A stretch of 64,000 nucleotides of DNA from Spirosoma sp. (GCF_026391055.1 NZ_JAPLET010000024.1:186001-250000); one strand, 5' to 3'. Positions 26,591 through 35,797 are shown, counted from the stretch's first letter. Notes: generated by a model from the letters alone, not told the origin. Numbers and translations: made by a program.

Positions 26591-28348
26591 TCAAAAATCA
26601 ATGTCCGTCAGCTCGAAATTCTGCTTCACGCGGATTGTCCCGTTTTCCTCCGTTCCGGGGTTATAGATAATTCGCTCGGGCTGAAGGCCCTTTTGCACAT
26701 TGCCAATATCGCGCTTTCGGTTTCCGTTGGCGTCGATGATCAAGCGAACCCGGTATAATCCAGGTTTTAGCCGTCCGAAACTATAGGCCGTTGTTCCGTA
26801 AGAAGATCGTACTACACTGTATTTATCGTCCAGCAGTTCAACGATGAACTTATTCCCGGCAGCTCCCGTAGTGGCCGGGTTTACTCGCCCCGCAATGAGG
26901 CCGTAGCTGTCTTCTTCAGCAATGGTGTAGCGGGCCGAATAGCGAGCAAGTGTGTCGCCCTGAACACTAATAAAAGCCCCTTTTTGCAGTCGAAACAGCA
27001 GCGTATCTTTCAGATTGGTCTTCTGTCTGATAACCAGCCGGGATTTGTTATTCATCCAGGTCAGGTTGGCGGGAGTAAGCACAAACGGCTTCGTACTGTC
27101 GGGGCCGATGATGATCCTCTCGGTTTTGAAGGTGAAGATTGGTTTGCTGAAGGTCAAGGTAAACTCCAGATTATTGTCAATAGGTTCGTTCGATGGCGGG
27201 CTTACCTGAACCGTTAGCGGACTTCGATTTTTAGCTTTCGTTTTCAGCGGAGAGAAATAAATCCGTTCCCTAAGCTCCGTCACATTTCCCACCGAATCCT
27301 CGGCCACCACGGTCAGATGCAGGGTGTCATCAGCCGCCCGGTTGGCAGGCCGAAAAAGCCGAATCATTTTTGGATTCTCCAGAAACGAAATCAGCGTATC
27401 GCCCGAGTAACTTCCTGTCGATGCCGTTGCTGCAACCGGCGTTGTGGTGGCAGGTGCGGACGTTACCGTAGTAGATGCGGCCGACGTGGATGCGGCCGAC
27501 GTGGAAACGGCCGACGTGGAAACGGGTCTGCCGTATCGAATTTTGTAGCTGGCAATACCGCTGCTGAGTTCCAGCCCGAGCGTTTCGTCGGTGCGCTCCC
27601 GCCGACTGATCCGGGGTTTGCCATAGCCTCGAAAGGCTACCAGATTAATACCCGTATAATTTCGAGTCAGGTTCAGGATGCTATCCCGAAAAGCGATACG
27701 CTCGCCCGGCGTATTGTTCACCAGATTCAGATCTTTATCGTCGAAACCATATACTTTGTACAGTCCGGCTTTTACGTTTTCAATCCGGTAATTTCCGCTG
27801 CTGTCTGTCCGGGCAAAGTACTGCGGGCGTTTTCGGTTGATGGGCAATGTATCCGTCGAGGCAAAGAGACCCACCACAAAACCCAACAATGGTTCACGGC
27901 TTTCGTCGTCGACCACATTTCCCGTTAGGTAAAGTGAGTCGATAACAGGCCCGGTACTAAATACTACTTTGGTATTTTTGGCAATGTTTCGTTCAGTAAT
28001 ATCTTTGATGCCATCGGCAAAGTCGATCGTGTAGGTCGTATTTGGCAGAAATGGCTTGTTGAAGCTCAACCGAATACCGAGGGGCAGCGACTTTACGATA
28101 AACGTATTACTATCCTGTGGCGTGATCGTTATTTTTTGCTGAAGGTTTTCGCTGTTGACGTATTCATCGAACTCCAGTTCAACGGTTTTGCCAGTATAAT
28201 TCAATTGGCGGGGTGCAGGCAGACTGCTTACCAATTTCGGGGCCAGCGTATCTTTCTTACCGCCCGGCGGCTGAGCTACCTGCGCGCAGTTTTGAAGCAG
28301 AATCGGAAGAATTAGTAAACAACTCAGGACAAGGTGACGAAACGACAT
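26591..28348 (-). CDS. Lipoprotein with SbsA-type Ig-like domains
   Basis: A lipoprotein signal (LSCLLILPILLQNC) precedes PPGGKKDTLAPKLVSSLPA and a first Ig-like (Big_5) domain with ELEFDEYVNSENLQQKITITP and FSTGPVIDSLYLTG. A carboxypeptidase-regulatory-like beta module follows (GNYRIENVKAGLYKVYGFDD), then a Ser/Thr/Ala repeat linker at ~residues 275-310 and a second Ig-like part (LEFTLTFSKPIFTFK) with another GLYRVRLIIDANGN module. At 585 residues it matches a widespread Bacteroidota outer-membrane lipoprotein family of unknown function. It has its own promoter box at 28371-28378. Confidence 0.8.
   Translation of the reverse strand: MSFRHLVLSCLLILPILLQNCAQVAQPPGGKKDTLAPKLVSSLPAPRQLNYTGKTVELEFDEYVNSENLQQKITITPQDSNTFIVKSLPLGIRLSFNKPFLPNTTYTIDFADGIKDITERNIAKNTKVVFSTGPVIDSLYLTGNVVDDESREPLLGFVVGLFASTDTLPINRKRPQYFARTDSSGNYRIENVKAGLYKVYGFDDKDLNLVNNTPGERIAFRDSILNLTRNYTGINLVAFRGYGKPRISRRERTDETLGLELSSGIASYKIRYGRPVSTSAVSTSAASTSAASTTVTSAPATTTPVAATASTGSYSGDTLISFLENPKMIRLFRPANRAADDTLHLTVVAEDSVGNVTELRERIYFSPLKTKAKNRSPLTVQVSPPSNEPIDNNLEFTLTFSKPIFTFKTERIIIGPDSTKPFVLTPANLTWMNNKSRLVIRQKTNLKDTLLFRLQKGAFISVQGDTLARYSARYTIAEEDSYGLIAGRVNPATTGAAGNKFIVELLDDKYSVVRSSYGTTAYSFGRLKPGLYRVRLIIDANGNRKRDIGNVQKGLQPERIIYNPGTEENGTIRVKQNFELTDIDF
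27474..27524. repeat. 15-base tandem repeat within the lipoprotein gene
   Basis: Three and a half copies of a 15-base unit (GATGCGGCCGACGTG, changing to GAAACGGCCGACGTG in the third) encode the STSAA pentapeptide linker. Such a unit can expand or contract in frame. Confidence 0.8.
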
Positions 28349-28370
28349 GTTTTTGGATTCAAAATCATTA

Positions 28371-28378
28371 CAAAGGTA
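28371..28378 (-). promoter_or_regulatory. Candidate -7 box of the Ig-like lipoprotein gene
   Basis: TACCTTTG on the - strand lies 23 bases upstream of the start codon; it is identical to the box found before rsmA. No convincing -33 TTG was seen. Confidence 0.4.
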
Positions 28379-28506
28379 AACGTCCGTTCATCGTTAATCC
28401 GTACCGATTGACATAAAATGGGCCTTAGCTTCGTTACGTTCTATAGTAATTTAAGAAATTTTAAGGCCACTTGGGCCAATGAGAGGTTAGCCTGAATAAG
28501 GATTTC

Positions 28507-28514
28507 TAATTTTG
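28507..28514 (+). promoter_or_regulatory. Candidate -7 box for the VWA-like/tubulin-like cluster
   Basis: TAATTTTG matches TAnnTTTG and lies 71 bases before the start of the first gene of the + strand cluster. A TTG exists upstream but 33 bases away, so the -33 element is not supported. Confidence 0.3.
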
Positions 28515-28585
28515 GGCCTTTTACAGAGCCCCATTTTGTGTTGTTAGACCTTTACCCGGCAGCCTGCTAAACAGTACGACTATTC

Positions 28586-30094
28586 ATGATTCATACCCGT
28601 TTTTGTTTGTTGTCCCTTCTTGTGGTGTCCCTTGGCGGACTAGCTGGCTGTTCTAGTCCCGTCGATAAACTTGACGAACAGATCAGTGATGCCCTGGAAA
28701 ATGATAACACCATTGACGTGGCCGAAGCCGATGCCCTGCGCGTCTTTGTTTCGCAGGAAAGCAAGACGCTTGGCGATGACAAAAAGACAGCCGCCCTGCT
28801 GACCCCTGACGGTAAAATTGACGAATCGGCGCTGATGGCCTACATCAAACGCAATCGAACGTACCGAAAACTGGCGAAAGACGGCAAAACACCAACGGTA
28901 TCCCTGTCAGGAGCCGTATCGGCCAGCAAACCTCTGCGCCTGAAAGTATACCTTGAAGCCAGCGGCAGCATGTTTCCATACGACGCTCCCGGCGGAAACG
29001 GTGCTTTCAAACGGACACTCAACGATGTGCTGACCGAGTTCGATGCCGTGAACCCCGGACAGGGCAAGCTCTTCGTCGTGAACACGGAAATCAACGACCT
29101 AGGCCTTTCACTGCCTCAGTTCTTTAAACAGAGAGACATCTTTACGGTAGCGAAAACCAAAGGCAAGACCAGCAGTACCGACTTCGAAGGTATTTTCAGC
29201 AACATTCTACAAAATACCTCTGGTGATGACCTGAGCATACTGGTTTCGGATCTGATCTATTCCGATCCTAGTCTGGCGGGCATGAGCGCCCAGAAAACAC
29301 TCGACGCGGCCAGTTCCCTGCTAACAACGGTTTTTAACCCTTACGCCAGTACGCATTCGATGCTGGTTATCAAGCTAAAATCCGACTTCGATGGCACTTA
29401 CTACAGTTGGAATAATGCGAAGAAAAAATACACCGGTGAGCGGCCTTATTACCTCTGCCTGATTGGGCGTAACGAAACCATGCAACGGCTGTATCAGGAT
29501 CAGACGTACCAGACCATCCGCCGATTCGACCAGTTGCCGGGCTATGCCGATTCCTGGTTCTTTGGCCGGGATGCCAAAGCGGTTACTCCTTTTTACAGCA
29601 TTCTGGTGAACGACCCTGCCCGCAAAGGTCGGTTCAAGCGCTCCGACGAAGAAGTCCGCAGTCACGCCAAAGCCATCCACGGGCTGGAAAACATACAACC
29701 CGATGTTACCGATAAAAGTCTGACGATTCCAATAGCCGTCGACCTCTCGGCGCTGCGCCTGCCCACGTCGTTATTGACAGACCCCAGCCAGTATATCGTC
29801 GACGGGAAGGACAATTTTAAAGTTACGGCGGTACAAGCCTACTCCGGGGCCAATGGCACTACCCATAAATTATTGCTGACAACCGAAAAACCCGCTCGCG
29901 GGGAACGAACGGCCACCATTCGGCTACTTCGTCAGTTTCCACCCCGCTGGATTGCCAGCACCAATACAACCAACGATGCCTCGCCGGATGCCAATTCAAC
30001 CTTTGGCATTCAGAACCTCCTGCAAGGGGTAGAGCGCGCCTACAACCCTAACAACCAAACCGAATATTTCACGCTAATAATTAATTTAGAATGA
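28586..30094 (+). CDS. Lipoprotein with a degenerate VWA-like domain
   Basis: The 502-residue protein has a clear lipobox signal (LLVVSLGGLAGC). After an N-terminal helical region, residues ~118-260 look like a VWA fold: LKVYLEASGSM corresponds to the MIDAS strand but with Glu in place of the first Asp of DxSxS, and LSILVSDLIYSDPS fits the later MIDAS strand. The C-terminal half has an unrecognised mixed alpha/beta region (TIPIAVDLSALRLP, GERTATIRLLRQFPPRW). It would sit in the periplasm on a membrane. It is the first gene of the cluster that carries the tubulin-like and actin-like NTPases. The VWA call is moderate. Confidence 0.7.
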   Translation: MIHTRFCLLSLLVVSLGGLAGCSSPVDKLDEQISDALENDNTIDVAEADALRVFVSQESKTLGDDKKTAALLTPDGKIDESALMAYIKRNRTYRKLAKDGKTPTVSLSGAVSASKPLRLKVYLEASGSMFPYDAPGGNGAFKRTLNDVLTEFDAVNPGQGKLFVVNTEINDLGLSLPQFFKQRDIFTVAKTKGKTSSTDFEGIFSNILQNTSGDDLSILVSDLIYSDPSLAGMSAQKTLDAASSLLTTVFNPYASTHSMLVIKLKSDFDGTYYSWNNAKKKYTGERPYYLCLIGRNETMQRLYQDQTYQTIRRFDQLPGYADSWFFGRDAKAVTPFYSILVNDPARKGRFKRSDEEVRSHAKAIHGLENIQPDVTDKSLTIPIAVDLSALRLPTSLLTDPSQYIVDGKDNFKVTAVQAYSGANGTTHKLLLTTEKPARGERTATIRLLRQFPPRWIASTNTTNDASPDANSTFGIQNLLQGVERAYNPNNQTEYFTLIINLE

Positions 30095-30160
30095 TTGAAT
30101 GGGTATATGAGAGAATAAGTGTACGCGTTACCTATTCTCTCATTGACCCATTCAATCATT
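30090..30160. repeat. 28-base inverted repeat after the VWA-like gene
   Basis: Arms at 30090-30117 and 30133-30160 match at 26 of 28 positions across a 15-base loop, and the first arm overlaps the stop codon of the VWA-like gene. A partial third copy (CATTGACCCAT) follows at ~30165. It would form a strong RNA hairpin between two cluster genes, possibly an attenuator or processing site. Confidence 0.8.
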
Positions 30161-30173
30161 CACTCATTGACCC

Positions 30174-30617
30174 ATGGAAGAATCACTTTATAATTTTTAC
30201 AATCTGTTCGTTAACGGCAGCCTGCTCGAAGATCTCTATCAGGAAGAACTGCTTTCACCGCTGACCTGGACGGCCATTGGCCTTGCTTTTCTGGTTGCGT
30301 TCGCCTTTTACATCTGGCCATTCAACAAAGTGAGTTTTAGCGGCATGGGTAGCTGGCTTCTGATGATGGGTGTTAGTGCCCTGATTCTTCTCGTCATTAC
30401 GCTCATTACCTGCTATCAGAAAGCCAATCAGGAAATTGCCCGCGACGAAGCCGACCCAGACCAGGGTACGCTATTCGATCAGGGCATCAGCGTATTCCTT
30501 AGTTATGCCTTCGAGATGGCCCTGTTAACGGCCTTTATTTTCTTTATCATCTCTATGGTACTGAAAAATTTCAGCAAAAACGCGAAACATCGGCCCATGC
30601 TGTGGCCATCGAAATAA
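30174..30617 (+). CDS. Small three-helix membrane protein of unknown function
   Basis: The 147-residue protein has three hydrophobic helices, at about residues 38-56 (TAIGLAFLVAFAFYIWPF), 65-85 (WLLMMGVSALILLVITLITC) and 113-133 (FEMALLTAFIFFIISMVL), with no signal peptide. I do not recognise a family. It sits between the VWA-like lipoprotein and the tubulin-like gene and may anchor the NTPases to the inner membrane; that is inference from context. Confidence 0.7.
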   Translation: MEESLYNFYNLFVNGSLLEDLYQEELLSPLTWTAIGLAFLVAFAFYIWPFNKVSFSGMGSWLLMMGVSALILLVITLITCYQKANQEIARDEADPDQGTLFDQGISVFLSYAFEMALLTAFIFFIISMVLKNFSKNAKHRPMLWPSK

Positions 30618-30623
30618 AACGTT

Positions 30624-30753
30624 AGCCACAGCATGGGCCGCTGAAGCGGATACACGGAGAAGCGCGGAGTTACATAGAGAAACCTTCGCTATTTATTCTA
30701 AAAAAATCTCTGTGCAACTGCGTGTATCCGCTTCGGCGGTCCGATCTGTGGCC
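30624..30753. repeat. Long imperfect inverted repeat upstream of the tubulin-like gene
   Basis: CCGCTGAAGCGGATACACG (30638-30656) faces CGTGTATCCGCTTCGGCGG (30721-30739) with 18 of 19 matches. Pairing extends outward to GCCACAG/CTGTGGC and inward through GGAGTTACATAGAGA against TCTCTGTGCAACTGC, so most of this ~130-base gap can fold into one hairpin. It ends 13 bases before the tubulin-like start codon. Confidence 0.75.
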
Positions 30754-30766
30754 CAAAACAAAAACT

Positions 30767-32257
30767 ATGGCTAAATTATTTGTATTCGCCATTGGCGGAA
30801 CCGGCTCGCGGGTGCTGAAAGCCCTCACGTTTTTGCTGGCGTCGGGCGTGAAACTTAACAATACCGACGAGGTTATCCCCATTGTGCTGGACCCCCATGC
30901 CACCAACGACGACCTTCTAAGAACCAAAGATCTGCTGCGCGAATATGGCAACATTCGGGCGGGTTTACAGACGAAACCCACGTCGGGCTTCTTTGGCACG
31001 GAAATTAAAACCCTCAACCGGTCCATCGGCGGCAACGCAACTATCGCCGATACCTACGTCTTCGAATTGCAGGGCGTTCAGCAGGAGAAATTCCGCGACT
31101 ATATCAATTATGAAGGACTGGACGGGCCGAGCAAGGCCTTCGCTAGTCTGCTCTTTTCGGAAGAGAATCTGGAAACTAAAATGGACATTGGTTTCGTAGG
31201 AAACCCCAACATTGGCAGCACGGTACTTAATCAGTTCCGTTACTCCGATGTGTTCCAGGCTTTTGCCGAGAACTTCGGTGCCAACGACCGGATATTTATC
31301 GTCAGTTCTATTTTTGGCGGCACGGGGGCCGCTGGCTTTCCGATCCTTCTCAAGAATATCCGGGGTGCGCAGGCCATCGGGCAGATTCCGAATCCGGCAT
31401 TTCTCACTAACGCCAAAATCGGGGCGGTAACAGTGATGCCGTATTTTAGCCTGACAACCAATGAAAATAAACTCATTGACCCGGCTTCGTTCATTGCCAA
31501 AACCAAAGCCGCGCTGAACTATTACCAGAAAGGGGTTAACCCCTCGGTCAACGCGCTTTATTACATTGGCGACGATCAGACAAAAGCGTATACCTACGAC
31601 CCCGGTGCGGGTGGCCAGAAAAACGAAGCTCACTTCGTAGAAATGGCCTCTGCACTGGCCATTGTCGATTTCATGAATACCGACGACAGCAGTCTGGCGG
31701 TTGCAAATGGGCGGCCTACCAACCCAGTATACAAAGAGTTTGGCATTGAGCAGGATGGCATCAGTATTCAGTTAGGCAACCTTGCCGGGGCAACGAAAGA
31801 AGTGATCAATTTGCCCCTGTCTAAAATGGCGTTGTTCAGCACCTATCTGAGCCAACGCCTGCGGCAGGCGGCCGGAACGGTGCAGTGGTCGAAGGGAAAT
31901 CCTCAGATTTCTACTTCCTTCCTGAATTCAGGCTTTTTCAACAGTGTTAAAAACTTTGATTCGGCTTTTCGGCAATGGCTAACTGAAATGCGGCAAAACA
32001 AGCGGTCGTTTGAGCCATTCCTGCTCGATGCGGCCAACCTAGGCCATACCGTCCGGGGATTTGAGCCAAAAAAGAAAGGAATATTTGGCGGTGAGTCCGA
32101 TGTAAAACTGGACATCGTCGATGACCTCGACCAGACCCTCAACAAAACCGCCGAAGGCAAAGCCTATGGTACGGAAGCGGATAAATTCATTCAGTTGTTT
32201 TCGGAAGGTACTGAGCGGTTTGTCCGCGAACGGCTACCGAAAGTGATGGACTATTAG
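30767..32257 (+). CDS. Tubulin-like (FtsZ/tubulin superfamily) GTPase-like protein
   Basis: I use the ATG at 30767 (MAKLFVFAIGGTGSR), giving 496 residues. The N-terminal strand-loop FVFAIGGTGSRVLKAL corresponds to the first nucleotide-binding loop, and FIVSSIFGGTGAAGFPILL at ~residues 175-193 is a tubulin signature loop (GGTG[AS][AG]). Spacing between the two fits the FtsZ/tubulin core, and overall it resembles the Pfam tubulin-like family (Tubulin_2). No bacterial FtsZ tail is present. It is expected to bind GTP and possibly polymerise in the cytoplasm. It is followed after six bases by a giant protein with an actin-like ATPase core, so the two are co-translated. Confidence 0.75.
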   Translation: MAKLFVFAIGGTGSRVLKALTFLLASGVKLNNTDEVIPIVLDPHATNDDLLRTKDLLREYGNIRAGLQTKPTSGFFGTEIKTLNRSIGGNATIADTYVFELQGVQQEKFRDYINYEGLDGPSKAFASLLFSEENLETKMDIGFVGNPNIGSTVLNQFRYSDVFQAFAENFGANDRIFIVSSIFGGTGAAGFPILLKNIRGAQAIGQIPNPAFLTNAKIGAVTVMPYFSLTTNENKLIDPASFIAKTKAALNYYQKGVNPSVNALYYIGDDQTKAYTYDPGAGGQKNEAHFVEMASALAIVDFMNTDDSSLAVANGRPTNPVYKEFGIEQDGISIQLGNLAGATKEVINLPLSKMALFSTYLSQRLRQAAGTVQWSKGNPQISTSFLNSGFFNSVKNFDSAFRQWLTEMRQNKRSFEPFLLDAANLGHTVRGFEPKKKGIFGGESDVKLDIVDDLDQTLNKTAEGKAYGTEADKFIQLFSEGTERFVRERLPKVMDY

Positions 32258-32263
32258 AGAAAC

Positions 32264-35200
32264 ATGCCAACAACATTTAGTTTACATAACCCTACTCCCG
32301 GTCTGCACTGGTACGTCAGCAAGCCCCTCGGCACCGACCAGATTGCGGCCATTCGCGACCCGCAGGGGGGGCAGACGGTAAAGCAGCCAACCTCCATTCC
32401 AAGCCCGTTTGCACGGATGGACCTGGTACGGTCGGCCTTTCTGAACCTGTCGCTCAAACCCGACCTCAGCGGCACCAGTAATGACCAGCGCATTGTGTCG
32501 GATTGCCTGGATGTGGGCCAGCTGTTTTTCAATTACGACAAGCTTAAAACGTTTGTTACCATTACCCCATTCGACATCCGCACGGACCTCACCCGCTTGC
32601 AGCAGTCGACCAGCCTGGGGCATAAACGGCTCGGCGATGCGTTGAAGCTTTTTCTTGACCAGGATGCGGCCGAGTACAATTTCAACGCCATCAACCGGCT
32701 ATTTGTGCTGAGTTATCGGGGGCGGGTTGTGGGCGGCACATCGCCCAAAACACTGTTCTTCAGTTCGGGTAATGACCTGAACTGGGTCGATGTTACGATG
32801 GGAAACGACCGGCTGTTCGACGCATCGGTTTGCCCCTTGCACGAGCGCGACATCGAGTATCAGAAGTTCTGGTACGCCATTAAACTGTTCATGCCCAACT
32901 TCCGCGACCGGTTCCGCGAAGTGGACGATTACCTGAATCGCAGCCGGGCACTCCTGCAACAGCAGAACCCGACCATGTTCTACGAACATATCGAATCGCA
33001 TAACGGTCAGCCGCTGTTGACACGCGAGCAATTCGATCAGGATTTCGACGAGCTAACTACCGGTCCCGGCGATGTTGTTGAGGTGCTGGGCTTCCCGCTG
33101 CGCAAGAAGAAATCAGACGCCCGCGCCATCGACAAGGTCAGCGACTTCATTATCAAGTCAGACAAATATGCTCGACTGAACCCCAGTCAGCCGCGCCCTA
33201 TGGCGCTGCAAAACCGCTTTTTCCGGCAGTTTACGTATGTACCGCAGGCCCAGTGGAACTCCAATACGCCCGTCCCCTACTACGCCCGCGAGTCGTGGCG
33301 AGAGAACCAGCGGCCTTTACCCGGTCAACCGGGCAATTACCCCTGGCTAACGGTCAGCGATTTTCTGGAGCCCTACCTTATCCGGTTACCCTTTCCAACC
33401 GACCGAAGCCGGTTCTTTGACGGTAACCTGCAAACGTCGGCCATCGAGAAAGGATTTCTGCTACCGCTTAAGAAAGACTTCTTCGATTTCTTCGACGTTG
33501 AGGATCTGCTAACCGGCCGCGTCCGGCTTAAAATGGTCCCACAGGCTGGCGGTATCAACGTTACCCTCGACATTCCCGTTACGGCACCTAACCAGCCGGG
33601 CAACCAGTTCATTACCTTCGAACGCTTATACAGTCAAACTGTTGGAACATCCAATGCCCCCAATGAGCTGACGAACGAGGGTATCATTGTCGAAAACTCG
33701 TTCACGGTCAATATTTATCCTTTTGTTCGCTCCGGTTCAGTCATCGTACCCGCCGATTATCGCGTTCAATTGATCGAATCCGGTTTCGATAGCCAGAACC
33801 AGTACGACCTGACCTATTTCCGGCAACAGACCAATGCCGAAGTGACGGTCGAGTCGAAACACCAGCGCACCGTTCGGCAGCAAAATACCGACGGATCGAG
33901 TGTGTATTATGTCCTGCGCGAAGAATTCGATTACCTGCAAACGCACATTCGGGGCGATGGCCGCGATATGTACGGCGTACTGATTCCGCGCTGGCAAGAG
34001 TACAATGGCGGTAGCAAACAGTTTGAGTTTTCGGTGGATTTTGGCACGACCAACACCCACGTCGAATACAAAGTGGATGGCAGCTCGCCCCGGCCGTTCG
34101 ACGTTGCCGAACTAACTCCGCAGGTGGCCACACTGGTGGCTCCGGCTCAGTACAACCCGGCCCTGTTCGAGTTGTTTCTGCTGTACGATCTGGAGTTTGT
34201 TCCGCCAACCATTGGTCCTGGCAGACCCGACAATTTCCCAACGCGTACGGCCATTGCCGAGCCCATGAACCTGAGCTTCAACCAGCAAACGCAGGCGCTG
34301 GCAGACTTCAACATTCCATTCTATGTGGAGCGGCAACCGGCCGGTTCCAACCGCATCACGACCAACCTGAAATGGGCAAAAACCAGCGACCAGACCGAAC
34401 GGCGTGTGGAAGCGTTCCTGGAAGAGTTGCTGATGCTCATTAAGAACAAAGTTCTGACGGAAGGCGGCAATCTGGCCCAAACAACCGTATACTGGTTCTT
34501 CCCGGCCAGTATGACACCAGGTCGCGTGAGCCAGCTCCGCGCCGACTGGCAGCAGCTTTATGACCGCTACATTGGCGGATCGGCCGGACGGCTGCGCGAA
34601 GTGTCGGAGTCGGTAGCACCGTTCTATTACTACAAACAAAACCCAACACTAAGCGCATCGGCCCGGCCCGTTATCAACGTCGATATTGGCGGTGGCACGT
34701 CGGACGTAGTGGTGTATGAGCGAAACGAACCTAAGTTGCTAACCTCGTTCCGGTTTGCGGGCAATGCCATTTATGGCGATGCATTCAGTGAATACGGGGC
34801 CGCCAGCCACAACGGGTTTATCCGAAAATACGCCGACCGGATACAGACCCTGCTCGACAGCCAGAGCCTTGGCAACCTGAGCGACAACAACCGGCGTATG
34901 TTGGATACCAACCGCTCGGAAGATATCATGGCCTTCTGGTTTTCCATTGAAAAGAGCAACGATGTGAAAGCCAAAAATATGCTGTCGTTCAATGGCATGC
35001 TGGCAAAGGACGAAGACCTAAAAGTAGTGTTTGTGCTGTTCTACACAGCCCTGTTGTACCACGTCGCCAAGCTCATGAAACACCGGGGAATTGGTCTGCC
35101 GGGAGCTATCACGTTTAGCGGTACGGGTTCAAAAGTACTGACGATTATCAGCGCCGACGACCAGATGCTGGGCAAATTGGCGCGGGCGATTTTCGAAAAA

Positions 35201-35698
35201 GTGTATGATAAAGCCTACGACACCAGCGGTTTAACGCTGTTTTACGAGCGCAAAGGACCGAAAGAGGTTACCTGCAAAGGTGCTCTGATGCAGCCGACCA
35301 ACAACCGGCCGGTGGATACGGAAGCGATCAGCTATGTGTATCCGGCCACGTTCGACGATGAGTTTTCAGCGCTTACTTATGCTGACCTGCGGAAACCGGA
35401 AGTGGTCGAATCGCTGCTTAAGGAAACCAACGCGTTTATCGACTTCTTCTTTGCCATCAACCAGCAATTCAGCTTCGTCAGAAACCTCAACGTATCGTCG
35501 CGGTCGCTGGTGGTGGCGCAGCAGGAACTACGGACACATCTGGATACGTCGCTTATGGATGGCATACAGCGTAAAGAGGGTGATGTAGTGGCCGAATACA
35601 GCGGCATGACGGATGCCCTGGGAGCACCCATCGAAGAAACGCTGTTTTTCTACCCGCTCATTGGCGCGATCAACAAACTTGCAAACGCGCTGGCATAA
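32264..35698 (+). CDS. Giant protein with actin/Hsp70-type ATPase core (possibly SrfB-related)
   Basis: Of 1,144 residues, the C-terminal half carries the actin-superfamily signature: phosphate-1 loop FSVDFGTTNTHVEYK at ~590, phosphate-2 loop INVDIGGGTSDVVVYE at ~805 and an adenosine-type motif AITFSGTGSKVL at ~947. The N-terminal ~580 residues are a large unrecognised region with no membrane helix. Size and layout recall the SrfB virulence-protein family, but I cannot confirm this. The intact loops suggest ATP binding. Translation is probably coupled to the tubulin-like gene six bases upstream. A GC-rich hairpin follows at 35708-35734. Confidence 0.75.
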   Translation: MPTTFSLHNPTPGLHWYVSKPLGTDQIAAIRDPQGGQTVKQPTSIPSPFARMDLVRSAFLNLSLKPDLSGTSNDQRIVSDCLDVGQLFFNYDKLKTFVTITPFDIRTDLTRLQQSTSLGHKRLGDALKLFLDQDAAEYNFNAINRLFVLSYRGRVVGGTSPKTLFFSSGNDLNWVDVTMGNDRLFDASVCPLHERDIEYQKFWYAIKLFMPNFRDRFREVDDYLNRSRALLQQQNPTMFYEHIESHNGQPLLTREQFDQDFDELTTGPGDVVEVLGFPLRKKKSDARAIDKVSDFIIKSDKYARLNPSQPRPMALQNRFFRQFTYVPQAQWNSNTPVPYYARESWRENQRPLPGQPGNYPWLTVSDFLEPYLIRLPFPTDRSRFFDGNLQTSAIEKGFLLPLKKDFFDFFDVEDLLTGRVRLKMVPQAGGINVTLDIPVTAPNQPGNQFITFERLYSQTVGTSNAPNELTNEGIIVENSFTVNIYPFVRSGSVIVPADYRVQLIESGFDSQNQYDLTYFRQQTNAEVTVESKHQRTVRQQNTDGSSVYYVLREEFDYLQTHIRGDGRDMYGVLIPRWQEYNGGSKQFEFSVDFGTTNTHVEYKVDGSSPRPFDVAELTPQVATLVAPAQYNPALFELFLLYDLEFVPPTIGPGRPDNFPTRTAIAEPMNLSFNQQTQALADFNIPFYVERQPAGSNRITTNLKWAKTSDQTERRVEAFLEELLMLIKNKVLTEGGNLAQTTVYWFFPASMTPGRVSQLRADWQQLYDRYIGGSAGRLREVSESVAPFYYYKQNPTLSASARPVINVDIGGGTSDVVVYERNEPKLLTSFRFAGNAIYGDAFSEYGAASHNGFIRKYADRIQTLLDSQSLGNLSDNNRRMLDTNRSEDIMAFWFSIEKSNDVKAKNMLSFNGMLAKDEDLKVVFVLFYTALLYHVAKLMKHRGIGLPGAITFSGTGSKVLTIISADDQMLGKLARAIFEKVYDKAYDTSGLTLFYERKGPKEVTCKGALMQPTNNRPVDTEAISYVYPATFDDEFSALTYADLRKPEVVESLLKETNAFIDFFFAINQQFSFVRNLNVSSRSLVVAQQELRTHLDTSLMDGIQRKEGDVVAEYSGMTDALGAPIEETLFFYPLIGAINKLANALA

Positions 35699-35707
35699 TT
35701 CTGGCAG

Positions 35708-35734
35708 CGCCGGACCGCTCACGTTGGTCCGGCG
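35708..35734 (+). terminator. Hairpin after the actin-like gene
   Basis: CGCCGGACC (35708-35716) pairs perfectly with GGTCCGGCG (35726-35734) over a nine-base loop, followed by a T/C-rich run. It may terminate or attenuate transcription before the next cluster gene. Confidence 0.55.
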
Positions 35735-35797
35735 TTGTCCTTCTGTCTTGTACAACTCATTCATTCTACACAACCGGGTCAGTAGCTCGGCACGACA

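Noticed and set aside
27317-27928. Antisense frame with Cys/Arg/Gly-rich repeats
   Set aside because: It mirrors the 15-base repeat and the Ig-like lipoprotein gene, which has a signal and domain pattern.
30965-31633. Antisense frame in the tubulin-like gene
   Set aside because: It overlaps the region holding the tubulin signature loops and has no independent support.
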